This document shows positions 21,501-33,500 of a stretch of 64,000 nt of DNA, one piece after another; the first letter of the stretch is position 1, and the number at the start of each line of letters is the position of its first letter. Position numbers and translations under genes: made by a program. The notes under the pieces are model-generated. The model did not search any database. It worked only from the letters and a program-made list of their open reading frames with translations, and had not been told where the DNA came from. This DNA comes from Mermis nigrescens (taxonomy: Eukaryota > Nematoda > Enoplea > Mermithida > Mermithidae): the NCBI GenBank assembly GCA_036768485.1, contig JAVLUZ010000509.1, positions 434,001 to 498,000 of the forward strand, read 5' to 3'.

Positions 21501-24500
21501 GAACGGGTGACCGGATGGCAGTGATCGGACCGAGGCCTGCGGCCTCGGCCTCGGCAAGCCTCGGCGTTTTTTGGAGCCTCGGCCTCGGCGCCGAGGGCGA
21601 AGCTGAAAAGTGCCGAGGCGCCGAGGGTTAAAATCAAATTTGACTAAGTTTAATATATCCGTTGAATATTAACTATTTATAATGCATCTGCAGTACACAG
21701 GCTATTTTTTACCTATAGACTTTTCTTATGGTTTTAGTCGCGTACCCAGTTACACCAAGTTACATACAGCAAAGTGCCAATGTATTATTCATGTGATGAC
21801 TAAGTTTTAATTCACATGCTCGCTACATGGATCGGAAACACATTTCCATCGGGGGAGGGTGAGGGAGGGTTATTACCCCCTCGCAGGGTACAAGACTCAT
21901 GTCACTGTCAGACGATTTTTTGTGAAAACCTTTTGAATATTTTTGAACCTAATTTTTACTATGGCAAAAGTGCAGCTATTAGAATTTCATGAAGTGATAC
22001 AGTATTTTTGAATGAAAGCAAGAATGAATAGACAAACTATCACTATGAAACATGCATGTAACAGCTCAAAATTTTCGGGAAGGGCTCCTCGGCATACATG
22101 TAACGGCTAGAAATTTCGGGTAGGGGTCCCTGACCATTTTTAGAAGGAGGGGAGCGACTCTAATTCTATGTCAAAAATGGCAAAAGCACCTAAAAATAGC
22201 CAACAAAGCGCATATTTTCGCCAAAAATGGGGAGGGTGGGTTAAAATTTTCTGATGTTGGAGGGAAGGGTGTTTGGTAGGACGTTCAACCCTGGATGGGT
22301 GGGGAATTCCCCAAAGCCCCTGTTACACGTATCATTTTCGGCCATTTTTATGGGAGAGGGGGTAAATGATCACGAATTTTCGGCCGAAAATCGCAAAAAC
22401 GCACCTAAAAATGGCCAATAAATGCAGGTTTTGCCAAAAATCAATTTCGGCTCGTACATTTTTTGGAGCCATTTCTATACAATGTTAAAATACTTTCTTG
22501 GACAAAGTGATATTAATTATATCGTTTTTAGTATTTTTTAGGAAATTTCAAAAAATTTTCGGCGCTTCGCAAAAAATATCGCTAATATAATGTATTTAGA
22601 TTGAAGCAGGGGCATTAAACACTCAAAAATCAATTTTTGTATAATCTAGGCATCTTTATGCAGATTTAAATATCTTTTGTATCTATTAATACTGTTTTTA
22701 AAAATTTTTTGCAAAATAAGTACTATTTAATAACTTTGCACTTTTTTGCCATTCAAAGATAAAATTGACTAATTTATCCTGATGTTGCATTGAATTTCTA
22801 AGCACAGTAGTGCTTATTACATTATCTGTAATATTTCTGATTTTGCCGTACAAGTTGTTTTAGCTTTCTCAGTCGAGTTTTATAAGTAAATTTCATCAAA
22901 AGCTCATGGACTAATATTATTAACTAAATTCAGGCCGAATTATCACATTTAGGGCCACGATTTTTGTATTCGGCAAAGATTTTTCATAATGTAAAGAATC
23001 TTTTCAGGACCGTCTTTGTACATGCACAAAGATTTTTGGAGAGACAAAAACTGTAAAAAGGTGCAAAATTTCCGAAAATTTTCGGCGCATCAGTAATTGT
23101 CTGTCCTATATATCTTTAAAATAGTAGAATTTGCATTTAGAATGGAAAAATGTCAAATATTCAGAAACCCGGGAATTAGCTAAGATACACCACCAAAGGT
23201 CGAAAAACCCTGTTTTACCACACTAAATCGCTACTGTACCATACTATAATAGTACACAAAAATTTGCATGTGCAAAATGTTCAAAGACTTTTGGATACCA
23301 TCTTTGTACATGTAAAAGGTATCTTGCACAAAGAAACATTGTTTAGGACTGCATGCCGCTTGCAGTATGTAAAAATGTGTATCTTTAAAAATATATTAAT
23401 ATAAAATATCTACAAAAATTTGTTCGCTCATACAAAGACATTACTTAATTTACTGTCCCCCATGTTGGGATTTCACCCTTCCCTCAACTCTGGACCTTGG
23501 GAAACTATGATCGGAAAGTACAGTGCAGCTTCCGTCATATTAACTACCACACCAGAATTGGATGACTGAAAAAGGGTGTTTAAACATGCATTACAGCAAC
23601 AGCAAGCACAACAATGGCTACAGCTCTGTCTTTACTTAGCTTATTTCGTTTGTTCGTTTATTTCTTCGACACTGTTTTCTTATTTATAGTAATAAAAGTT
23701 TTTAAGTGCTTGTTCAGCCGTATTTTTTATTAACTTTTCCAAGTCTTCAACGGCAACTTGTTAAATTAAGTATGCTTTCATGCTGCTGACTTTATTCATA
23801 AATCCTTAACATATTTAATCTACTATTATTGAAAATAAGAATGAATTGTTTGACATTCGATAAAGTGCTCAATATTACGATTATTCTCTAGCTCATGTGC
23901 ATACAAAATATTCTAAGAGTACTATTTATGGGTATAGGTATACATGCTTGACCCTCGGCATTACCCTCGGCTCGGCCTCGGCCTCGGCCTCGGCCGAGGC
24001 AAGGATTTTAAGTCGCCTCGGCCTCGGCCGAGGCCGAGGGTCCAAAAGTACCCTCGGTCCGATCACTGCCGGATGGAAGGAGGTGTAAATACGGTTTCGG
24101 TCATCACCACACGTTGGCGTGGGGGAGGGGGTTTGGGCTATGCACTCCCAGAAATCAAAATACCCCCCAGAATTCAAATTTTAAAATTTTTTTTGCTTTT
24201 TTAGCGATTTTTGTAACCATTGGATAGTGCTCGATAAGAAACGTCAAAAAATGGTGTTTTTTTCGCCATACGACCACTTTTAAGACCATTTTTGGACCTT
24301 TGAAAATTTTTTCTTCCCCCCCCCAGGATTTCGGTGCTGCCCACCTATGGTCATCACATGTATTTAGTAGTAAATTGTGATCGCTATTCTTCCATAGTTC
24401 TCTTGCTTAATGTACACAGAGAGACGGTATATATCAGAACAAACTTTATTATGTTCACAAATATATTAGCACCTCGGCTTTGCAAAATTAAGCATTTTTG

Positions 24501-27500
24501 AGCGATTTTTAGCGATTTTCGGGTTAAAACGGCTAATTTTTCCGCCCAAGTCAGGGTTCCGCCCCCCCCCCTTAGGGGGTACCGCCCCCCATTAGGAAAA
24601 TCCTAGATCCGCCACTGCTTGAACTGCCTCCTTGACTCGAGCTTAATCGGTTTATCGATCTCTAATATCAGAGATTTTTAGTAAAATTCCTGTGCATTTT
24701 TATTGTTTTTCAATAATTTTGCTTCGAAATTCCGAACATTCTTTATTTATATTATGTATGTTGGTGTAATATTCCAGTCCAGCTTATAATATTTAAATGC
24801 AGAAATTCGGCGAAAGGTATGAAGCCCAAATAAAACGTGGTACGCCTTGCGCAAAAGCATCCTTCGAGTATGCTCATTGCTTGATCCGTAGCACAAGGCA
24901 ACACGTTAAAATGGGCATCGAGCTTTTGGAAGGTTCCGTATATTTCGAATTATGTGTATTTTGTATCATATTTTTTTCGGGGGGTGGGGTTGGGATCCCT
25001 GCCCGAGTTTGGCCATCCGTATTTCCCGAAATTCTCCGATTTTCGCTTACGATTCCGAGTTTTGGCCAAAAACTTGTTTGTTTATGCCCCTTTTTTCAGA
25101 TTTGTTGTCGTTTTTTATCGATTAAACTCTATATTCACCTTAACGTAGTGAATTAGTCTCGCGGAAAATTTTGCAATTTTAAGTTCATGGTGTGGATTCA
25201 GACTAATGTTTAACAGAACTCTAGTTTTTCGGTTAGCCGGAGAGTGTTTTTGCTGAGCTGAGATCATAGTTGCACAAGGTCAGAGTCTCAGAAACAGGCA
25301 CGCAGCTGTAGGGGGACTGGGGGTCCGGACTAGGGATCGGACGAGGCCTCGGCCTCGGTAATCCTCGGTCTTTTTTGAGATCCCTCGGCCTCGGCCGAGG
25401 GTCAGGTGAAAAATGACCGAGGACCGAGGGTTTTTTAATTTTGCATTTTTTGAGTGATGCCGAAATAGCACAAATACAGCAAAAAACGCATGTGCTACAA
25501 AAGACCCATTGCCTCAAATGTTATGCCAAGTCAATGCTGTAATATGCCAGCCTATAGACGGCAGAGACAAGACGCATATGCTGATTGAAGGATTGTGTCT
25601 CAACAGCCCCACCAGTCCCAACAGCCCCACCAGTCCCAACAGCCCCACCAGTCCCAACAGCCCCACCATCCCAACAGCCCCACCAATAATCCCAACAGCC
25701 CCACCAATCCCAACAGCCCCACCAATAATCCCAACAGCCCCACCAGTCCCAAGAGCCCCACCAATCCCGAGCCCCACCAATCCCAGCAGTTCCACCGTTC
25801 CAGCAGTCCAACCGTTCAACAGTCACACTGTCCCAACCACACATAAGCGTGGGGGGAGGGATGTTTAGAGTTTAGCCCTCTCTCAACCCGAAATTCTGGA
25901 AATCCCCCCAAATTATGGTAGACCCCCAGAATTCTATTTTAAGCACATTTCTCGGTCACTTTACCCCACCAGACCCACAGAATTTGTCCGCTGCCAATGT
26001 TGGTTCCAACTGCCCCACTGTTATAATCATAGATGCACAGCACGACCGGTCTGGAGAAGGAGTTTTGAGCCAAAAATGACCTCAAAACTAGTATGAATGT
26101 TAAAATAGCGTAAAAACTACTTAATCCACATTTTTTGGCTATTTTAAAGCAGATTAGCGTGAAAGTTTTGATTTTCATTTAATTTTAACGCTTATCTTTC
26201 CTTTTTTCACTAGAACGTTTTTCATTTTTTTCTGGCAGTCTAGATTAGGCAATAATGAGCAGGAATCTAATCTTGCAAGATGGCTCGAATGAGGCAAAAT
26301 CACGGATTGCGCAAAAATGCTGAAGCTTCAATTCTAGCGGGTCTACCAGTTTCTCAGGTAGAGTTATTCTGAAAATGTAAACCTGCACGCTCTTGTATAG
26401 TCCTGATGAAATATACGAAGTCGAAAAATAGTCAAAAAAATATCTTGATCAAACGGAGCCCGTATAAATTCTATAAATTCTATGTTTCAAAAGTACATTC
26501 GTCAAATGCACTTCTCGTATAATAGCGATTGCGTGGGGCTGCTGGGAGTACTGGTGGGGGACGGTGGGGCTGTTGGAATGGTGGGGCTGTTGGGATTGGT
26601 GGGGCTGTCGGGATTGGTGGGGCTGTTGGGATTATTGGTGGGGCTGTTGGGACGGTGGGGCTGTTGGGACGGTGGGGCTGTTGGGACTGGTGGGGCTGTT
26701 GAGACATCACCGATTAAAGTAGGTACATTATGTGGGCGTTTTCCGTGTCCATGCATGCAAAACCTACTTAATTTCTTGAGCCCAAGTTGGGCATGGGTAG
26801 AAAATTCAAATGCGCATGATGTGAATAAAAGTTGCAGTTTAAATTTATATAATGGTCACAGAAGTGATTGCATTATAAAAAAAGCGTCGCTAACAGATAA
26901 TTTCATGTTTAAATTTGTTTACAATAAAGAATAAGAAGAATTCGGCACAAATAACATAATGTTACTAAAGAGCTGAATAATGGAATATGCCTAGACCGTA
27001 TGCGCGATATATTGTGACAATAGGAAATATTAACAGACTCGCTTATTTAACATTTTACGGTTGATTATATTAAATTACATTTACTTTGTGATTCAGTCGC
27101 ACTTTAGAAGCAATATATTTCTAGGTTTCTAATTCAATTCTTTGCACATATTGCATAACTGCAGTGTTAATTTTCCATTTTATATTAGGGGATTCGGGTA
27201 CCGGGTAGTAAAATTATTTTATTCCCGGGTACCCGGATATACCCAGGTACTACCCGCGTGCACCTCTACTAAGAATCATCTTAAACGGCGCAAAGTGCCA
27301 AAAAATTGACATTTTTTCTCTTGAAATACAATTTCTGCCATTATAAAGATATGTAGAACACACAAAATAGTGATAGCGAAAACGAGCTGAATGATTAAGA
27401 CGATTAGCAATTTGTCACTTCTGTGCTTGTCATTTGCATACGTACCATAGTTTCACAAGGTCGAAAGTTCAGGGGTTAAATCCCAAAATTTAGGACCACT

Positions 27501-30500
27501 TAATTTAGAGTCTAGCCTTTTTTGCAGGTCAAATATGAAAAATGGCTAAAACATCCTGTATAACATGTTTTAATGTGAAAAACTGCATTTTTAACAACAT
27601 TTTATCCCATTCTGACTAGTTTCGTCGCTCTTGAGAGTAAAAAATATAAGAATCCATCGAAAATTTTGGCTTTTCAGATCATTTTAAGTTTATTCTAGGT
27701 ATTTTATGGGTAAACAAAACAGAAGTGTATTAAACAGCGCGAAGCGCCGAAAAAATTTTAATGTATTCGCTGCTTTTGTACCCAAATCATTGCAGAAAAT
27801 GTTTGATAGCTCAAAATCGTCTGACAGTGATTCAAGTCTTGTACCCCGAGGTCGGGGTAATACCCCCTCACCCCCATGGGAATGTGTGATACCTACCTTT
27901 AAATAAAATTAAAATAATAGCTTGTTAGCTTTGAACTATATTACACTAATCAATCCTATTGCTACTGTACCCACATCACATGGAGCATATGTGCCCTATA
28001 TTGTTTGTACTCATACTCATATTATATGTATTACAAATCCTCGGTCCCTCGGTCCCTCGGCCTCGGCCTCGGCCGAGGCAAGGATTTCAAAGTTCCCTCG
28101 GCCTCGGCCTCGGCCGATGGAAAAACAAGACCCTCGTCCGATCCCTAGTCCGGACCCCCCAAAATTCAGAAAAAACCGGAAAAATAGGACTTTTCACACG
28201 TTATTTTGTGCTATTTTTGGCTAAGACCCCCAAAATTGGTGTTGGTCCCTCCAAAATAGGAGGGCCAGCTACGTGCCTGCTCAGAAAACTACCTAATTAG
28301 CCTTTTTGGATTCACAAACGTGGCTATATAGCCTTTTTGGGCCATAAATAGCTATTGATCCCTTTTTGGAATCGAGAAAATAGCTATATATCTTTTTGAA
28401 ACCCAAAAAAGACAACTGAATAGCAACTCTGAGCTCAAAAAAGACTATATAGCCAGTGGCGGATCCAGAATTTTCCTAAGGTTGGGGCGGTACCCCTAAG
28501 GGGGGGCGGAACCCTGCCTTGGGCGGAAAAATTAGCCGTTTTTACCCAAAAATCGCTCAAAAATCCTTAATTTTGCGCACTATTTTGGGCCGATTAGGGT
28601 GCGGCGCCCCCCCTAAATCCGCCCCTGTATATAGCTAGTTTTCTGAGCCCAAAAAGGCTGTATAGCTAATTTTGTGAGCCTAAAAAAGGCTATAAAGCAA
28701 TGGTTTTTCGGCCAAAATCGATGTACATAGCTATCAGTTTTTCAAACTTTGGGGGGGGGGAAGGGCAATACCCTCTCACTCCCCATGCTGATGTATGCTT
28801 CTCACCCCTATGTATGTCTATGAATGGCCAATGGCTGATTCAGTAATTTCCGAATAGGTCCAAAATTCGCCCTTAAAGCGCGAAATAGCGTTTTTTCGGT
28901 GTTTTGCAATCTATATTTTTACATAAAATTACTTTTGACGCAATTTTTTTTCTAAAACTTTCATAATTTCCGACAATTTTGTGCGAAAAAATCATCAAAT
29001 TTCTTTGACTTCAGACAAAAATCTGGCGCGTAACGCCGGAAAGCTTGTGAAATTAAGGCGGATAGACGTCTAGAAGCTTGATTTACTGCTTGATTTCCTG
29101 TATTTATAGCATTTGATGCGAAACATCGAAGTTTTTAATTGAAAATAGAAGAAAACTATGCAAAAATAGCTGTTTCTGTCGCTAAAATTATTTTGAAACA
29201 TACATGAACAGAAAATTGCTTCCGGGTCGCCAAGAAAAGTAAATTAATGTCAATAAAAGGTATCATCCGGTTCTCTAGCGCCGGAAAACTTTGAGAAGTT
29301 ATGGTCACTGACGGCCAAAAATCATTGCAACTTGCTAACCCATTCTTTGCCTCGCCAAATATTTTTGGGGTCAATGGGGGGGGGGCGACGGCCCCTCCGC
29401 TCCTCCCCTAAATCCGCCCCTGTGTATGGCTGAGATAGGCTCAAAACATTCAAATGGCTCATAACTAGGTTTAATTCCTATTTTTTTCGGTTTCTTGCAT
29501 TCTTTCGAAAAATTCAATTTTTTACGGCTTTGCGCCTCGGTTTTTCTGTGAGTTATCCCAGAATTTTTTTTTGTGTGTGGACATTTTTATATATTTATTA
29601 CCGCGATAATCAAAAATAGCGAAAGGATGTGAAATTTTCGTTTTATCATTTAAACTCGCTTTAGAATATATTAGAAAATCGTGAAATTTAGCCTTTTCCC
29701 GCTGAAATATGATTCGATTTGAACTTGTGTGTTAATCACTGGCACGTAGCTGGCCATCCTATTTGGGGGGCAACGCCAATTTGGGGGTTAAGTCCAAATA
29801 GGCCAAAAGTAGCACAAAATAACATCTAAAAAGTCCAATTTTTCAGAGTTTTCTGAATTTGGGGGGGGTCCCGACTCCCTCATTCCCCCTAGGGCTACGT
29901 CCCTGGTTGATCATGGAAACATCAATAATCTAACCAGTATTTTTCTCGTCTATTTGTCGATGTGTTTTAAATTATAGTTGTATAATTTTTCTCTAATTTT
30001 TACTTTTATGCATTTTCTCGTTCCCTAGCTTTAAATATTTCGTATTTTCGTAGACCTTCTGCAGCGAGACGACGAAGGCATCGAAAAACGGGATTATTTA
30101 TTCTATCTAGCTATTGCTTATACTCGAATAAAAGTTCGTTTTTACGTATATATTTCCGGAAATTTTATATAAAACGGCGTTTGTTTTTACAAATTTTATT
30201 TTTACATTGTCATCATTTGGAGTAGTTTTTAAAATTCGCATTATTTCTTTTTATATATTTTATTCGTTTCGTAGATTTTATATTTTATCTTGCTTTTATT
30301 TCAGATGTTTTTGCGTAAGATTTGTCATACATTTTCTTCCGTTATTTATATGCTCATATACTTCGTGTTTGTACATATGTTTCGAGTGGGCGTGGTGACC
30401 ATACGTGGACGTGGGGGGTTGGGGGTATGTACCCTCACGAGAAACTCAAAATATCCCCCTCCCCATATTCAATTTTTGAAATTTGTTTGGTTCTTTTTCA

Positions 30501-33500
30501 TTGAATTTTTTCGCAATTTTCGCAATTTTTTTCCCAATTTTTTGATGAAATTTTTTTTCGCAATTTTTTGAAACGTTGAAAAATGGTGTTTTTTGCCATA
30601 CTACCATATGTAAGGCCATTTTTTTGACATCTGAAAACAGATTGCTCCCCCAGCAGAATTTTGGTGCTGCCCATGTATGGTGGTGACTCGTTCAAAATTG
30701 CTGGATCCCATGATCATGGGGTTGGGGTTTCACCCTCTCTCCGGAAAAAATTTTTTCCCCAGAAATTGCGGTTTTTCAGAGATTTTCAGAAAAGAATTTT
30801 ATGAAAATGTGTTGTTTTTGAGCGTTTTTCGCTATCCGTCTGCTCGAAAGTGCTAAATTTTTGGCGCTTCGCGCTGTATACTCGTTTTTTGACTATATTC
30901 TGTTCAATTTTCTAATCGAATATGTCTGAGAAAAATTTTCGAAATTTTTTCGTCTTTTTATTCTCTAAGAATATAGCGCATCGTCAAAACGTCAGAAAAA
31001 CGATGTTTTTGACGCGCATCTACCGTTTGTGGGCTTGATAGGGGTTTTAAAATTTCGCTTCCCGTCCAGGATCCCCATGCTGGGGATACCTGGTGGTTTC
31101 CCATCCCAGAAAGTTAAATTTTTTAACCCCTTTACCTATATTTGATAAAAACCTGCGCTTCTTGCTAATTTTTATGAGCTTTTTCGCAATTTTGAACAAA
31201 AGCAGGCACGTAGCTGTGGGGGGGCTGGGGGGTCCGGACCCCCCAAAAATTCAGAAAAAACCGGAAAAATAGTACTTTTCACACGTTATTTTGTGCTATT
31301 TTTGGCTTGGACACCCCCACCCAAATTGTTGTTGGTCCCCCCAAAATAGGAGGGCCAGCTACGTGCCTGGACAAAAGAATAAACTTATTTGCTAGTTGCT
31401 ACACATGGGCATAGGGGGGCTGAGAGGGGGTTTCACCCATACCTAAGGTTGCGGAAAATTAGGTAATGTCTGTCAGGCGATTTTGGAAAACGAAATGTGC
31501 TGCAAGACAAGTTTTGTGCTTACTGCGTAAAAAAGACCGAAAATTCTGCCTGAAAATCGTGAAAATATCAATATTTTTCATCGCTAGAAGAGTCCAGCCA
31601 GAAACCCAGTTTACCGCAAATAACGCGCTACTGTACTGTTTTATAGTGCCCTAAATTTAACATGTACAGAGTGTACATCATAACTGGGTGTGAGGGGAGG
31701 GGGGTGTTTGGGGGTATGCTTCCCTGAAACCAAAATACCTCCCCCAGAAATTGATTTTTAAATTTTTTTGTTGGGGTAAGCACTCCCCCCGAGAAACGAA
31801 AGTACCTCCCCCAGGAATTAATTTTTAAATTTCTTTTGTTTCTTTCGCAATCTTTTGATGCCAATGGTTACTGCCCGATGAAAAATGGTGTTTTCCGCCA
31901 TATTACCACATCTGGACACCTGGGCGTGGGGGGGGGGTAGGGGGTATGCACCACCCCCACCTCCCAAGAAACCAAAATACCTCCCTCCTTCAATTTTCGA
32001 AAATTTTTTTTGCTTTTTTTGCGCGATTTTTGATGTCAATGGATAGTGCTCGATGACAAATGTCGAAAAATGGTGTTTTCTTTGCCATGCCACCATTTTT
32101 AAAGCCATTTTTTGACCTTTAAAAAATCCTGCACCCCCCCAGAATTTTCTCGCTGCCCACGTATGCATACCACCATTTTTAAGGCCACTTTTTTAAGTTT
32201 GAAGAAATCTGGAACCTCACCCCAGAACTTTAGCGCCGCCCACCTATGGTCAGTGGCGGATCTGGGATTTTTCTAAGGGGGAGGCGGTACCCCTGAGGGG
32301 GGGGGCGGAACCCTGACTTGGGCGGACAATTAGCCGTTTGAACCCAAAAATCGCTTAAAAATGCTTAATTTTGCGCAATATTTTGGGCTAATGGGGAGAT
32401 GCCCCTCCCCGCCCGCCCCCCCTAAATCCGCCCCTGCCTATGGTGTACATACGTTGACTTTGGGGGCCATGTGTACTTATGCAAGCATACTCTGTACAAA
32501 AAACAAATACAATCTACTATTTGATCATTCCTCGATTTTATCCCCTCTGGTCACCTCTACCTTGCTTATATACAGGGCAGATTCAAGGGGGATGGCGGGG
32601 GTGGGGGGGGCGGCCGCCCCCACCTATTGCCCAAAAGTATTGGGCGAGATGAAGAATGGATATGATTCTTGCATGTGGGTAAACACGATTTGTCTGATTT
32701 TTACATTAAGAACATTTATTTCATTTCTTGGCGACCTGGAAGCCATTTTTGCTCATGGAATAGGTTTCAAAACAATTTCAACGACATTTAGTATAGTTTT
32801 CTTCTATTTTCAATCAAAAATTTCCGACGTTTCGCCTCAAATGCCGCAAATATGGGAAATCAAGCTTCTAAACGTCTGTTCACCAAAATTTAGCAAATTT
32901 TCCGGCTACGTGCCTAAGAATAATGTTATGCAAATTTTTATGTTCTGCGCTCATGAATTTGATAGAAGAAATATTTTATTTCTAAGGCTGTATCGGGAGT
33001 GAATATAGATTAAAATCGAATAAAATATAGTTTTTGTAAGTTTCTGGAGGTTGGCAATACGCCCAATACTCTTTCCAGTATTTGCTGATGTAAGGTAAAA
33101 AAATTATTCACTATGAATAGATCACGGAATCATAAGATTTTCTCTAAATGAATAATTGTGTTAATAATGAAAGATTTTTCGTAGCACCGTAAACCTACGG
33201 CTTTGTACATTGTCCTAGGCCCCTATTACTTTTTTGTCAGTTATGCATATAATCAGGTGCGTAACGTAACCAGCCGGGGGGGGGCTAAATTACACCTGGG
33301 CGTGGGGGAGGTTTAGGGGTATACACCCCCAGATACCAAAATACCCCTTCAGAAATCAAAATATCCCCCATAATTCAAGTTTTGAAAATTTTTCGTTTTT
33401 TCGCAATTCTTTGATGCCAATGGATAGTGCTTGATGAGAAACGTCGAAAAAAATTGTGTTTTTATCGCCATACCACCATTTTTAAGGCCATTTTTTGACC

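Larger units (their letters stand above)
25331..28147. mobile_element. Family D2 hAT-like element, TSD GTCCGGAC
   Basis: 2817 bp with ends TAGGGATCGGACGAGG and CCTCGTCCGATCCCTA. Perfect 8-bp duplications GTCCGGAC lie at 25323-25330 and 28148-28155. The intact family C copy at 31203-31369 carries this 8-mer once (31232-31239), giving the empty site. CCTCGGCC arrays lie inside both ends (25345-25395 and 28040-28115). The block CATAGTTTCACAAGGTC...TTAAATCCCAAAAT near 27450 is shared with family D. It holds two inverted satellite arrays and no transposase ORF. Confidence 0.88.
25295..28279. mobile_element. Family C MITE (about 160 bp) split by a 2.8-kb element, TSD CTCAGAAA
   Basis: Ends CAGGCACGCAGCTG and CCAGCTACGTGCCTG, flanked by perfect CTCAGAAA (25287-25294 and 28280-28287). 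Its own sequence is 25295-25330 plus 28156-28279. The uninterrupted form is seen at 31203-31369. It lies in FIS1 intron 2. Confidence 0.9.
31679..32442 (-). mobile_element. MITE-A (outer of a triple nest), TSD GTGTACAT
   Basis: A reverse-orientation, diverged MITE-A starting CATAACTGGGTGTGAGG and ending GCCCACCTATG. It is flanked by GTGTACAT at 31671-31678 and 32443-32450. It is interrupted by another MITE-A (about 31910-32165) and, at its very end, by a family B MITE (32251-32436) whose duplication spans the MITE-A terminus. Confidence 0.8.

Noticed and set aside
24797..24802. ATG just before the FIS1 exon 2 sequence as a start codon
   Set aside because: It is part of the 3' splice site ATGCAG; the protein continues from exon 1 in phase.
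25509..25868. Pro/Ser/Thr-rich open frames on both strands
   Set aside because: They are the 18-bp satellite read in every frame; a unit that is a multiple of three without stops gives this on both strands.
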